From NCBI GenBank assembly GCA_030770535.1, contig JASVEC010000026.1, positions 1 to 64,000 on the forward strand: a stretch of 64,000 nucleotides of DNA. Direction: 5' to 3'. The stretch comes from Batkoa obscura (lineage: Eukaryota > Entomophthoromycota > Entomophthoromycetes > Entomophthorales > Batkoaceae). Both the position numbers and the translations under genes were made by a program. Below are positions 11,044 to 22,168 of this stretch, one piece after another. Positions within the stretch are counted from its first letter, which is position 1, and every line of letters begins with the position of its first letter. The notes beneath the pieces are model-generated. The model searched no databases. It was not told where the DNA came from and saw only the letters and a list, made by a program, of their open reading frames with translations.

Positions 11044-11150
11044 ATATGAGGATGTATTTTTTTGTTTAGGAGTTTTACTAACAATTTTCCACTCAAATAG
11101 CGCATAAAAAATGGAAAAAGTGATGAAATCAAAAAAAACATCCTCATATG
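11044..11150 (-). mobile_element. MITE-like element, TA-flanked
   Basis: Opens TGAGGATGT after TA and closes ACATCCTCA before TA. The terminal inverted repeats match over about 10 bp, extended by T/A tracts. Family core intact. A short minus-strand frame here is only the element read in frame. Confidence 0.8.
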
Positions 11151-11426
11151 CTAAAAAAGGCTTTGAAGTATAATGTTTCTTTAAATGTTGAGTTTTCAAT
11201 AATTAATTAAAAAGTATTGTAGATTTATTATTAAGTAGATATTTTTTATTAAAGCACAATATAACAAATAACTAAGATCATCAGGGTTATGTAATGGAAA
11301 ATAAATCAAAGCATGTTAGGTGCTATCTTATAAAGTAAGCAATAAAATAGAAAATTTACTTGATTATGACATATAGTAAAAGCTACTTATGCTTTATATA
11401 ACTGTGATACATCTCCGCTCAAACCT

Positions 11427-11870
11427 TTGAGTATTGAATCCAATTGTGGAAAATTCCACTTATATGGAGGAAAGGGTAGGTATTTCATTTTCAGGAGGGA
11501 ACTATTAAAGGATTTAAAAAATATAAAAAATACTTTAGATAACATGCCGATGATAGAAAAGAAGCTGATTTTGAAGGATTTGAGCTACATAATGCAGATG
11601 AAAATCTGCCTCATTAATTCTTTGATTCGACTTAAGTTATTGCCCTGATAGTTATAACCAGATTTTCTAATAACAACTTGATTTATCCTTGAAGCTATCA
11701 ATGTGTTTATGAATGCATTCGTGCCAAACAAGATGGGAGTTATATTACTATCTTGTGGCGGCCGAAAGGTTGTATCGCAGATTATTACAAAAAGACTTTA
11801 TGTAACCTATGATTGTCTAGTTTTAAAACCTGGTGAATGCGATATTGCTTATATGAAATTCGTGCATTAT
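11427..11870 (+). pseudogene. possible decayed coding region, unidentified
   Basis: A 73-codon frame (11427-11648) is followed in other frames by short peptide-like pieces up to about 11870, with codon-like composition that is less AT-rich than the flanks. No domain is recognisable and there is no consistent intron solution. It may equally be chance. Confidence 0.2.
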
Positions 11871-13248
11871 TATAATTATTGACTCCAACGGTTACTGTCA
11901 AAAAGTTGAATAAATTTTCTATTGATGGCGGAAGCTTGTTTTTTTAATATTTAATAAATGTTGTCACAAATTACTTTATCCGTTTCTTTATTTTTATGTT
12001 ATCTTTCATCTTAGTGTTTTGAATATTAATATCCTTATAAAGTTTTTCAAACACGCTATTGTATATTTAGCACTTAATATACATAAGATTCTCTTTTATT
12101 TATTTAAGTTTACTTTTGGTCATAATAGTTATTATATAACGTAGATAAAAATACTTGTGCTGCCAAAGCAGGGGATTTTGTTAAGAAAATATAAGACAAG
12201 AAGTATTATAAAATAAAAAGGATGGAACAATTTATATTTAAATTCTCTATGAATAAGGAAATATTCAATTTTTTTTGATTATTTTTTAAAGTCAACGCCC
12301 TATGCTCCAGGACTTTGGTTTTTGGAGTAACAAAGTTATTCAAAGGAAATACATTTATTGAATTTACACCAATACTTTATAAAGAATCTATAAATTATAT
12401 ACACACAGACAAAATATTAAAAGTTTACTTACTTGATTAGGACTTTTAGTTTAGATGCTTTTATTTAAAATTATGTAGTATTTAAATTTGGACCCTATTT
12501 ACAACTTGGTTAAGCTGTTGTGATGACATTATCCTAAATAAATAATTTTTAAACAAAATAATAAATTTAAAAATACCTTTTTTGTGTAAAACGCAGATTT
12601 TGTCCCAAAAATTATAAACTATAATCCTTGGCAAAATATCTTAATACTTTATAGGGTGAGAAATGTTAGCGTCTCTTTTTTTTGACTCTTATATGGTTTT
12701 ATTCATCTTATAAAAATAAATTTTAGTATTGATAAAAGTTTTAAAACATACCATATATTATTTATGGTTATGCTAAAACTTCGTTATGAGTTTATATCTT
12801 TAAGTATGTAGTAGAATTTATTTAATAAATCCTGATAACTTTTTAAAAAACAAATAAGTTATTACAATTTCAATACTCAACATTTAGTAAGGCTGTAAAC
12901 GATTCGCTATGTTGTATTGCTTTAATAAGAACTTCGAGTTTGTGTAAAAATTTGAAATTCCTTATAACAAATCATGTCAATATAATTTGAAATAGGATTG
13001 ACTAGAATAATGAACTTTTTAACTATATTATAAAACTTTGACAAAGATATATTGCTACAATAATATTAACACGTAATATCTATATATTAATATTATTTAT
13101 TTGCTATTTTTAATTACATCATGAATTAAATTTGGATGAAAAAAACGAGAATTCTAATTTTTAAAATCCCGAAAGGGTCCAAAAGCTTAAATTATTTTCG
13201 AAAAGTAGGAACCAAATAGGAACACTTTTTGTATCAAAAAATATATAA

Positions 13249-14670
13249 ATGCTCAACTTTAGCCAAGCTTCCGGCTGTGCTTTTTTAGTAATGTTGCTTT
13301 TATCATTTGTTATAACCTTTTCGCTTCATATAATTAACGCAGTAATACCAAGAGTAACAGGTGGTGGATGTATAATAGTTGAAGATGAATTATATTATTT
13401 AGGAGGTTTTGTTTCGATACCAAATATAGATGTATCTGAAATCAATAAAGAAATGTATAAATTAAATTTAAAAAAGGGATTTAAAGTGAGCGGTAATACA
13501 GTGGAATGGGAAGCGTATAGTACGAAAAATCCACCCAGAGCAGTACATGGTCCATATGTATTTTATTTTGGAAATAAAACCCTGGTAACTTTTCAAGCCG
13601 CTTCCGCAACCACACTCTCATTCGAGTATTTTGATATTGAGAAAAAGGAATGGTACAGTGAATCCACAATTGAAGGATTATATGAATTGAATGATAAACC
13701 TGATGTTTCAATAGAAACAGGCGTTGATGGATATACTCATCATTTTTATATTTTACAAGATGAGAGCAATTTGAATAGGTTATATATCTCTGGTTACTTA
13801 AATCGAGAACTACCATCGATGGGGATAAAATCATATGATATCCAATCAAAGCAAGTGAAGCTGCTTTATAGCGTAAAAAAAGACTATTATGTCCATCAGT
13901 TATTTATTAAGAATAATAAACTATATTTTTTGGAATACTCAAAAGAAGATGTGAATCATACTGGTTTTATTGATATAATACATCAATTAGATCTAACAAA
14001 CAATGAAGTAAAAAAGTATAGCGTTAAACTTAGAGATGGGTTATATATATATGTTTTGAAAACGGACCATTCGACTCATCTTGTTATACGTGATTTTAAG
14101 CCCGAACCAAATGTTTATGAAGTTCAATTTGAGCCATTAAATTTTAAAGAGTTAAATCAAACAAACAGTGTAAATTATAACGGATGTTGCCTTACTATTT
14201 ATAATAATCTTTTGATAAATTCGTTTGGTTTTAATATGTTGAGTGATAAAGACGAAAATAGACTCCAAAGTACTAATGAAATCCGAGTAATAAATACAAC
14301 TGATTGGGAACAGCTCGAAGGCTTACCCTCCTTAGAAAATGAACACAACAACAACAGCAATGTTATTCTTTTAAAAAGTAGCTATAACAGAAAAGTATTA
14401 ATAGGATGTATTGTAGCTGGAATATGCGGAGTTATTATAATAACAATAGTTGTAATATTCAAATTGTATAAACGTAAATTAAAAAAAGAAGAGCTCCCAA
14501 GTATTATCGTTGAGCCTATTATTATTGAGCCAGATGATCCATTCGATACTAAGATCACTTATTGTGATAGTGAAATTTTTACTTATTGCCAAGAAATCGA
14601 TAATGCTGATACCATGTTACCTAAAAAATTCAAATTTGATTGCAAGGAATACAAAGATATAAATAGATAA
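13249..14670 (+). CDS. membrane-anchored kelch/beta-propeller-like surface protein
   Basis: 473-aa single-exon protein. The N-terminal hydrophobic segment at about 9-32 (CAFLVMLLLSFVITFSLHIINA) acts as signal peptide or anchor. Residues 40-370 are beta-rich with kelch-type blade beginnings (GGCIIVEDELYYLGGF, NNKLYFLEYS, NCCLTIYNNLLINSFGFN), consistent with a degenerate galactose-oxidase/kelch propeller. A second membrane segment lies at about 382-405 (VLIGCIVAGICGVIIITIVVIF), followed by basic KLYKRKLKKEE and a 65-residue acidic, proline-containing cytosolic tail. This layout (ectodomain propeller, one TM, short tail) is common in zygomycete-grade fungi; function is unknown. Kelch assignment is by pattern and moderate. 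A TATA-like tract abuts the ATG, so transcription may start further upstream. Confidence 0.75.
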   Translation: MLNFSQASGCAFLVMLLLSFVITFSLHIINAVIPRVTGGGCIIVEDELYYLGGFVSIPNIDVSEINKEMYKLNLKKGFKVSGNTVEWEAYSTKNPPRAVHGPYVFYFGNKTLVTFQAASATTLSFEYFDIEKKEWYSESTIEGLYELNDKPDVSIETGVDGYTHHFYILQDESNLNRLYISGYLNRELPSMGIKSYDIQSKQVKLLYSVKKDYYVHQLFIKNNKLYFLEYSKEDVNHTGFIDIIHQLDLTNNEVKKYSVKLRDGLYIYVLKTDHSTHLVIRDFKPEPNVYEVQFEPLNFKELNQTNSVNYNGCCLTIYNNLLINSFGFNMLSDKDENRLQSTNEIRVINTTDWEQLEGLPSLENEHNNNSNVILLKSSYNRKVLIGCIVAGICGVIIITIVVIFKLYKRKLKKEELPSIIVEPIIIEPDDPFDTKITYCDSEIFTYCQEIDNADTMLPKKFKFDCKEYKDINR

Positions 14671-14880
14671 ATAAATTTTTGTGTTTAATATATCATTATT
14701 TCAATTATTAATTTATTATAGACTATACAAAATAAATATAGTTTATAATAGATTATTTTTCAATCCAAGTCGAGTATAATAAAAAAGCGACTATATATAC
14801 TATGTTTAATAATCTTGTTTATTTTAATAAAAGTTAATTGAATAAATTGAATTTTTTTTTGCGAATATTTAACAATTTTT

Positions 14881-14986
14881 ATATGAGGATGTTTTTTTGG
14901 TTTCATTACTTTTTCCATTTTTTGAGCGCTATTTGAGCGGAAAGATTGTTAATAAAATTCTTAAACAAAAAAACACATCCCCATAT
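14881..14986 (+). mobile_element. MITE-like element, intact, TA-flanked
   Basis: Opens TGAGGATGT and closes ACATCCCCA between TA dinucleotides (TATA on both outer sides). Contains the family core ggtttcattactttttcc, gagcgctatttgagcgg and aaaattcttaaac. About 101 bp without the TAs; non-coding. Confidence 0.82.
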
Positions 14987-15011
14987 AAACAATAAAGTAA
15001 GAAGGGTTAGG

Positions 15012-15077
15012 AAATTTGCCCAATTACCAAGAAATTCCATAACCTTGTGAGCTATTGTTGAGGGATTGGGCAAATTT
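15012..15077. repeat. 13-bp inverted repeat
   Basis: aaatttgcccaat at 15012-15024 is matched inversely by attgggcaaattt at 15065-15077, leaving a 40-nt loop. It is just right of the MITE-like copy and downstream of the kelch gene. No function can be assigned. Confidence 0.5.
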
Positions 15078-15836
15078 TACAATCACCCGCTTAAAGATAT
15101 ATTTTCATTATTCCATGCTTTTAAAATCCAGTTTGTAATTCTAAAGTTATTTTTAAAAAACCAACATTCCAGTTTAATTCATTTGTAAAATTTAAAAGTT
15201 TATTAAGGCTTAACATTTGATTGCTATTAAGTTAGTATTAACTCAACTTATTAGCACCAAGTAGTTATAAATAGTAATTGCGCTGTAGATGCATCTTATT
15301 CTAAAAGCTCTACTTTTACAATATAATTAAATTAAATTGATTTTTAAAAAAAACATCACCTCACTTAAAATACGAAATGGCATAAGTGGGCATTTTATGA
15401 TGCAATATTAAAGTTGAAGTGTCTAACTCTGATTCGTTTAAATAATTGAAAAGAATTAATGATAAGAAATCCAAACATGACAAAAATCGCTAATAATTCT
15501 ATCACTTATTCTAAGTTAATAAATCGAACTTTTAACCATTGCAATGTCATTTTATTAATAAAAAGTGTAATGACCCCTTCTTACAAGAAAAAAAGCTGAA
15601 CCTCATGGCTATTATTTTATCGGAATAAAACCTGATTGGATTGTTCTAAAAATAACTTTGGTCCATAATTGGCTCTAAACTTCACTGGGGTAGAATAGTG
15701 TGGAGTTAAGTCCGCGATGGCCAAATGAAACATTTCCAACCAATAAGCTTTCAACCAAAAGAAGTTGTAAAATAATATAAAAAGTATGGACTAAATATAA
15801 GAATATCTTTTTTTTGAAAAAATATAAAATAGAAAC

Positions 15837-16860
15837 ATGTCGCAAACCTATAACTTACGTCAGATCGGTGCTGCTAATACTGCCGAATACCGTCTCTACT
15901 ATGGTAAGTAGTGTTATCAATTTATTTATTAATTATTCATTCTCAATTAATAGAGGAAAATGGTACTATAATCTCACCATTCCATGACATTCCGCTTTAT
16001 GCTGATGAAGCTAAAGGTATCTTCAACATGGTCGTTGAGATCCCTCGTTGGACCAATGCCAAACAAGAAGTAAGTTTAATGATTTATTAGTAAGCATTAG
16101 GTTAATATCTTTAGATTGCTACTGGCGAACCTTTCAACCCAATCAAACAGGATATTAAAAAAGGTAAACCACGTTTTGTAAGAAACTGCTTCCCACACCA
16201 TGGTTATATCTGGAACTATGGCTGTATTCCACAAGTAAGTTTAAACCTCTTTTAATTGGCTATAATTTATTTATATTCTAGACTTGGGAAGACCCTAACT
16301 TTAGCCACCCAGACACCAAAGCACGTGGTGATAATGATCCAATTGATGTGTGTGAAATTGGAGAACAAGTCGCCTACCCAGGTCAAATCAAACAAGTTAA
16401 AATTTTAGGTACACTTGCTTTGTTAGATGAAGGAGAAACAGATTGGAAAGTTATTGTAATTGATATCAATGATCCATTGGCTTCAAGGCTCAATGACATT
16501 GAAGATGTTGAACGTCACCTTCCAGGTCTTTTAAGAGCCACTGTTGAATGGTTCCGTATCTACAAAATCCCAGACGGTAAACCAGAAAATCAATTTGCTT
16601 TCTCAGGAGAAGCCAAAAATAAGAAATACGCTACTGAAATCGTACTTGAAACCCACCACCATTGGAAGAACTTAGTTAATGGTACTACACCTGCTAAATC
16701 AGCTTCTTATGACCTGTCAATTGTTAATTCAACTTTGGAGAATAAAGTCACTAAAGACGATGCTGTTTATCAAAGCGTACCACAAGAAAATGTTAAACCT
16801 GCTGCACCTATCGATTCTTCCGTTGATAAATGGTTTTTTATCTCCGGCTCTTCAGTCTAA
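15837..16860 (+). CDS. IPP1: inorganic pyrophosphatase, family I (copy 1)
   Basis: Four exons: 15837-15903, 15954-16069, 16115-16234 and 16282-16860, with introns of 45-50 nt that fit GT-AG; 293 aa. The enzyme hydrolyses PPi to two phosphates in the cytosol and drives biosynthetic reactions forward. The family I signature DNDPIDV is at residues 118-124, and the second metal-binding block [10 protein letters not shown] follows. [28 protein letters not shown] and [12 protein letters not shown] contain the other catalytic Glu/Arg/Tyr/Lys positions, all present. Length matches yeast IPP1. The next gene downstream is a tandem paralog with identical intron positions. No transit peptide is seen. Confidence 0.96.
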
Positions 16861-17415
16861 TCGAATTTAAAATATAATTATAAAGAAATATAAAAAATTT
16901 AAAAATGATTTACTAAGTTTAACATGCGAAAGTTTTATTGTAATAAAGTTAATTTGTATTTAAACCATTAATGATAATATAATAAGATTAGTTGATAAAT
17001 TGTTTAGTTTAGACTTTAAAATGACTATTAATATTTATAAAGTCAATTAACAAAGAAATTATATATTACGTTAGAATTTAATGCCTCCGATCGAAGAAAT
17101 ATTTTATCCCTTGGGAACTATATAAAGGGTGATCTTATTATCAAAATAAACATTAATCAAACATTTGAATTGACTTTATCAAATATTCTTCTTACACTCT
17201 CAAGCTAAATTAATCCCATTATTGACTATAATATTTAGCAATTAGTTGTGAGTCTTTGAATTTTATCCATCATCACCCAATCATAGTTGACTAAAAAAAG
17301 TATTTAAGCATTTGAAGATAAAAGCGAAACTTTAAATTCCAAAGTAAGAAAAAAACATGACAAAGAGTTCTATTTATTAATTAATTTTGAAGTGTTTAAA
17401 CAAACAATAAGAAAG
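16861..17415. other. intergenic between the two pyrophosphatase genes
   Basis: 555 bases serving as terminator region of copy 1 and promoter of copy 2. AT-rich with no frame. An ATG-poor, A-rich leader precedes 17416. Confidence 0.6.
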
Positions 17416-18445
17416 ATGAGTAGCTATCAACTTCGTCAGGTAGGCTCAAAATATTCTAAGGATTTTAAGTTATATTTAGGTAATAAAAATTTATTGATTT
17501 CAACAATATGAATAAGTACAATTAAATATTTGAATAATAGAAAAAGACAGCAAACCCATTTCTTTTTTCCATGACATACCAATGAGACCAAATAAAGGAG
17601 ATGATTATGTATTCAATATGGTTGTAGAAATCCCTAGATTTTCAAATGCAAAAGCAGAGGTAATTATAAGTTACAACTTCAAATAGAATTTTTATTAATA
17701 AGGTTGAAAGATTGCCACTAAGAATGAGTTGAACCCAATAAAGTACGATGTAAAAAAAGACAAAGTACGCTTCGTAAAAAACCAATTCCCTTATAAAGGA
17801 TACCTTTGGAACTACGGTGCTATTCCTCAAGTAAGCTTAATATAACAATACATAAAATAATATTCTTAATTTCAATAGACTTGGGAAGACCCAGAATATA
17901 TCAACCCAGACACCAAATGCAAAGGAGATAATGACCCAGTAGATGTATGTGAAATAGGAACTCGAGTATCTAGTATAGGCGAAATTAAACAAGTAAAGTT
18001 GATCGGTACTTTAGCCATGTTAGACGAAGGGGAAACAGACTGGAAGATGTTATGTATTGATGTTAACGATCCAAAAGCCAACTTAATTAACGACATTGAA
18101 GATGTTGAAACCCAATTTCCAGGCTTATTAAATTCTACTTTAGACTGGTTTAAATATTACAAAGTACCAGATGGTAAATCTAAGAATAAGTTTGCTTTTA
18201 ATGAAAAGTTTTTGAATAAAAAGTACGCCTTAAATGTTATCAATGAAACTCATCAGCACTGGTTAAACTTAATCAAAAGTAAAACCCCATATGACCACCT
18301 TCATACCAGAAACTCTACCTTACATGATACACCTCATTATAAAGAAGATAATTCTGATATACCAAATCAAGATGTAAAACCTGATCATCCTACTCCAAAA
18401 GATGTTGATGACTGGTACTTTATTAATAAGAATTCGAAATTATAA
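17416..18445 (+). CDS. inorganic pyrophosphatase, family I (diverged copy 2)
   Basis: Four exons: 17416-17479, 17541-17659, 17711-17830 and 17879-18445; 289 aa. Intron positions and phases (1, 0, 0) match copy 1, so this is a tandem duplication that kept its introns. The protein has diverged broadly, for example HHGYIWNYG to YKGYLWNYG and [12 protein letters not shown] to [12 protein letters not shown]. It retains DNDPVDV (118-124), [24 protein letters not shown] and [12 protein letters not shown], so catalysis is expected. The C-terminal 40 residues are His/Asp/Pro-rich and unlike copy 1 until the shared ending (W/D)(W/Y)F(F/I)I. A specialised expression pattern or substrate context is possible but not shown. 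Confidence 0.94.
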
Positions 18446-18517
18446 ATAAAGATTTAAAGGCTTTTAATAAAGCAATGAAATTAGATTTAACATGCACTTT
18501 ATTTCAATAAAAAATAA

Positions 18518-18775
18518 TTATTTAGCTGGTGGGTTATGCTTTGAATGTGAGTCATCCATTTTACCTTTGTAAAAAGAATACTAATAAAAATTAATAACTA
18601 ATAAAACATCGTTGAAATAAATCATTACCAAAAGCATCATACCAACAGTAAGTCCCGAGCCCATGGCCATGGACTTCATGTCATACTTTCCAAAATTATC
18701 GGTAGTAGAAGTGTAGCCTCTTTTAAATAATTTTAAATTAAATGTTTTAAACCCATTATTCGATAGGAAACTCAT
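18518..18775 (-). CDS. small mitochondrial-type single-pass membrane protein (two exons)
   Basis: 69 aa. Exon 1 is 18775-18629, the intron is 18628-18581 (48 nt, GTAATG...TTTATTAG) and exon 2 is 18580-18518. Without splicing the frame runs into intron-encoded residues; with splicing it continues YSFYKGKMDDSHSKHNPPAK before a stop. Residues 1-25 are basic/hydroxylated without acids (KTFNLKLFKRGYTSTT), resembling a mitochondrial presequence with a possible cleavage near KRGY/TS. Residues 36-53 form a Gly/Met-rich helix (SMAMGSGLTVGMMLLYSF). Size and layout resemble small accessory subunits of respiratory complexes, but I cannot name it. The intron size matches its neighbours. Confidence 0.65.
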
Positions 18776-19202
18776 TTTTCGAAATATCTCTTCTTTAAGT
18801 CACTCTCCTTATTTTTATAGTTTTTAGAGCTGCCCAGGATGATATCAACTTGAGTTCAATCTTAAGTCACGCAAAGCTCATAGTCAAATGCTGATTTTAT
18901 TTTATCGAGATCATTATTTACATTATTAATCATTAGCTTATAATAAATATATTAGACTTTAATAATGAAACAAAACTCCAACTTATAAACATTTATATAT
19001 TTTTTGAGTAATTTAATATTCCAACCTAAAAACTCACGGCATTCGGACGAACCAATAAAAACTCATAAAATCTAAAAATTATACCTATTAATAGGCTATT
19101 TTCTAAAGCGCTAAAGCATCAACGTCATCTAAATACTGCTTACAAACTATAACTAAGTAATTCGCTCAAACTTGGTTTTTATCTTATACTTATCAAATCA
19201 AC
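18776..19202. promoter_or_regulatory. divergent promoter region
   Basis: 427 bases between the minus-strand 69-aa gene and the plus-strand proteasome gene. A CCAAT box (cgaaccaataaaa) lies near 19046-19058, on a GC-richer patch (cacggcattcggacgaacc) that stands out from the AT-rich background. The shared regulatory region is inferred from gene orientation. Confidence 0.4.
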
Positions 19203-20170
19203 ATGTATGCCTCACGTTCCGAATATGATCGAGGAGTGAATACCTTCTCCCCAGAAGGACGTTTATTTCAAGTTGAATATGCCTTAGAAGCCATTAAAGT
19301 AAGTTACTTATTCAGTAGAAAAATATTTGTTAAACAATTGTAATTTTTTACTAGCTTGGCTCTACAGCCGTTGGTCTTGAAACTTCTGAAGGCGTAGTTT
19401 TAGTAGTTGAAAAAAGAATTACTTCAAAATTGTTAGAACCCAGTTCAGTAGAAAAGATTTTAGAGATTGATGAGCACATTGCTACCACTTTCTCAGGATT
19501 AACTGCAGATTCTAGAACCATTATCAATCATGCTAGAGTTGAGGCACAAGTAAATAATTTTATAGTTTTATTAAGTTGATACTAATTGGAGGCTTAGAAC
19601 CATACTTTTACTTATAACGAAAAGATTAAGGTTGAATCAGTGACTCAGGCAATTTCAGATTTAGCGTTGAGGTTTGGAGAAATTGAAGATTCTGCGGCTA
19701 TTATGGTAAGATGGTTTTAGAAATATAATGATATGTTTTAATCTTTATCAGTCACGTCCCTTTGGTGTTGCTACTTTAATAGCTGGTGTAGATGAAGTTG
19801 GACCTCAATTGTAAGAAAATTTAATCTTTTTAAAACATAACTAATGGGTTAGATATTATTGTGATCCTTCTGGTACATTTTCAAGATATTCAGCCAAAGC
19901 AATTGGGTCTGGATCTGAAGGTGCACAAAGTGAATTGAAGGAATTATATAATAGTGTAAGCTAATTTAAGTAATGATTAAATATAGATAATAATGATCAA
20001 AATAGAATTTAAGCTTAGAAGAAGCAGGTATTATGGCTCTCAAAGTAGTTAAACAAGTGATGGAAGAAACACTTACGATTAAAAATGTACAAGCAGCTGT
20101 TGTTACTAAGGAAAAGGGATTCCATATCCTTGATACTCAAGAGTTGCAAAACTGGCTCGCTCATTTATAA
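19203..20170 (+). CDS. PUP2: 20S proteasome subunit alpha 5
   Basis: Six exons: 19203-19298, 19355-19549, 19598-19705, 19752-19810, 19853-19955 and 20006-20170; 241 aa, equal to human PSMA5. It is one of seven alpha-ring subunits gating the proteasome core, in nucleus and cytosol. The alpha-subunit N-terminal signature is intact ([20 protein letters not shown], then YALEAIKLGSTAVG). Subfamily-specific blocks include [64 protein letters not shown] and LKQVMEE-like VKQVMEE. Introns are 46-56 nt. Branch-point-like actaat motifs sit close to the 3' splice sites (for example actaattggaggcttag). alpha5 rather than another alpha subunit is supported by [19 protein letters not shown]. Confidence 0.96.
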
Positions 20171-20340
20171 ATAATGGATTAAAGTACCATTTTTTTTGTT
20201 TTTTCAAGGTATTTTTTGTTGTTTTCTTAATATTTTCTACCATTGTTTTATAAAGTTGTTGATTTAATTCAAATTTAATTTATCGTGATTCAAATGATTT
20301 ATCAAGTAATTAAACTGATAAATAAATATCTACAAAATAG

Positions 20341-20430
20341 TATAAAAGTAATTGAAATCCTTTGAAAAACTTTATCAAGCATTTAACTGTTTATTGACTA
20401 AACAATTATTCAATTCTTAAAATTACAAAA
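20341..20430 (+). promoter_or_regulatory. promoter of Gly-Cys family copy 1: TATA plus inverted forkhead-like pair
   Basis: TATA-like tataaaag at 20341 lies 90 nt before the ATG. At 20388-20404 is TGTTTATTGACTAAACA, an inverted TGTTTA/TAAACA pair with 5-nt spacing. TAAACA fits the forkhead core (RYAAACA). The same 17-mer recurs at 22125, 23045, 27784 and 31017, and with one change at 29344, always 30-55 nt before the start position. Confidence 0.6.
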
Positions 20431-20973
20431 ATGATTTTCAACACCTTAGTTTCCTTATCCCTTTTAGCTTCCGTCTTTGCTGTTTCTCCTCAGCCCCCTA
20501 CCCAAGCTCAATCTGGTATTCATCGTAGAGCTATGCCCATTAATCCTCAACTTGCTCAATCTAGTATCCATCGTAGAGCTTCACCAGCTTCACCAGCTTC
20601 ACCAGCTTATCCACAAATGGCTCAATCTGGTATCCATCGTAGAGCTGTACCAGCTTATCCTCAATCTGCCCAATCTGGTATCCATCGTCGTTGTGGTGAT
20701 TTTGGAGGATGTGGAGGATGGGGCGGATGTGGTGGATGTGGTGGATGTGGAGGATGGGGTGGTTGTGGTGGATGTGGTGGATGTGGTGGATGTGGTGGAT
20801 GTGGTTTTTTCCCATTCGTTGCACAAAACTTCAATGCAGTTGATGCTAATAATTGCTGTGTCAATGATTTTTGCCAAAATACTGAAGCAGCTGTATTTTG
20901 CGATAATGTTAATTGCTTCGATCAAAATTGTTGCAACTTTAATGCAGTCAATGAAAATCTCATTATTGCTTAA
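20431..20973 (+). CDS. secreted Kex2-repeat / Gly-Cys-rich protein, copy 1
   Basis: 180 aa, single exon, unknown function. The signal peptide is about 1-18. Residues 19-87 are four tandem units that each end in S-x-IHRR (SGIHRR, SSIHRR, SGIHRR, SGIHRR), for example [16 protein letters not shown]. Dibasic RR after each unit fits Kex2 cleavage, as in fungal Kex2-processed repeat proteins and pheromone precursors. The last site would release a core starting at Cys88. Residues 88-125 are Gly-Gly-Cys repeats with Trp/Phe interruptions. Residues 126-180 form a distinct Cys-rich tail ([18 protein letters not shown]...NENLIIA) with CC pairs. It is the first of a local family. Open frames on the other strand over the GGC tract are composition artefacts. 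The peptide-release model is inference. Confidence 0.82.
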   Translation: MIFNTLVSLSLLASVFAVSPQPPTQAQSGIHRRAMPINPQLAQSSIHRRASPASPASPAYPQMAQSGIHRRAVPAYPQSAQSGIHRRCGDFGGCGGWGGCGGCGGCGGWGGCGGCGGCGGCGGCGFFPFVAQNFNAVDANNCCVNDFCQNTEAAVFCDNVNCFDQNCCNFNAVNENLIIA

Positions 20974-22168
20974 AGCAATCAATATCTAATTGTTTTTGAT
21001 GTAACTTAATTGATTTAAGTCTCATTTTTATTCAATAAAATAGGTTTGATAGTATTTTTAGATTTTAAAGATTTTTTGTTTTTTTATTTATAATATCATT
21101 CTTAAATCAAAATGAAATTAGACTATCTATAGGGGTAAAATTCATACTAAAAAAACTAAGTTAGCGTAAGCATATTAAAAACCAGAGCTTTTTATTATCA
21201 TACGATATTTATTTACAACACTTTCTATCTATATTTATGAATTATCGCCATATCGTTATACAGGCAACTTTATAAAATTGACTATCTTTCAAAGGTTTAT
21301 TAATGTCTTTAAACTAGTTTATTATATTCAGTAGCTTTTATTGTTATCTTATGCTATTTTTTACATAAAATAAAATAGAGAATATCGCTATATAAATATC
21401 ATTTAATATATGAAGGTGTTTTTTGGTTTCATCACTTTTTCCATTTTTTAAGCGCTATTTAAGTGGAAAAATTGTTAGTAAAATTCTTAAATAAAAATAC
21501 ATTCTCATATTCATTATTGAATTGTAAACAATTTATAAACAATTTCAAAATATTTACTCAATTCTAAAACGTTTAGTTACAATTATCCTTATTTAAAATT
21601 TCAAAGCTAATATAGTAAACACTATATGGAAGATTTTATAAGAATTGTCTCTTGTATGGTAACACCCTATTTATTAAAGCTTTGGATAATTCCATATAAA
21701 GCTTAGTAACTCCTGAAAGACATTATGATATATTAAAGCATATCAAGTCTCAAAAAACCATAACTAAAAAGGCACTTAATTATCGTTTTGATTTAGTGGC
21801 CCTCCTTTATCCTGACCTCCGATATTAAATCTATCTATATTTAGATGTGCTTAAACAACTCATATGAGTTTTAAAGTTGATATATCTATCTATAAATAAT
21901 AGAAGAAAATAAGACTCTTTAAACTAATATTATTGTGTTCCTTTATTAATCACTAAAATTAATCAAAATAGTGATACTGAAGATAAATTAAATAAAATTC
22001 TAGTGATTGATCTATTCAAAAAGCAATTAAACTGATAACTATTGATCCTAATGATAAATTAAACTTTTGAGTGAATATAAAAAGCAATTCAAATTCATTC
22101 AAAAAACAATATCAAATATTTGACTGTTTATTGACTAAACATTTATCCAATACTTTTAAACTATAAAA
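20974..22168. other. intergenic with MITE-like copy and family upstream block
   Basis: One element lies at 21408-21510. From 21981 onward the 188 bases before the next gene are essentially identical to those before the copy at 27828. A looser resemblance to other family upstream regions extends back to about 21700 (ctatctatatttagatgtg and similar). TATA-like atataaaaag is near 22075 and the forkhead-like inverted pair is at 22125-22141. Confidence 0.65.
21408..21510 (+). mobile_element. MITE-like element
   Basis: Opens TGAAGGTGT after TA and closes ACATTCTCA before TA. Family core ggtttcatcactttttcc and aagcgctatttaagtgg present. Slightly diverged ends. Confidence 0.78.

Larger units (their letters stand above)
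9741..13248. other. 3.5-kb gene-poor stretch
   Basis: AT-rich with stops in all frames, apart from a weak frame at 11427-11648 and scattered short open pieces to about 11870, which may be an old decayed gene. It contains one intact MITE-like copy at 11044-11150. The last 20 bases (aaaaatatataaatgctc) are a TATA-like tract immediately before the kelch gene start. Confidence 0.55.
14671..15836. other. intergenic with MITE-like copy and inverted repeat
   Basis: Holds an intact element at 14881-14986 and a 13-bp inverted repeat at 15012-15077. The remainder is AT-rich with no frame. The final 60 bases are the A/T-rich leader of the pyrophosphatase gene. Confidence 0.6.

Noticed and set aside
11017-11199. 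60-codon minus-strand frame
   Set aside because: It is a MITE-like copy read in frame.
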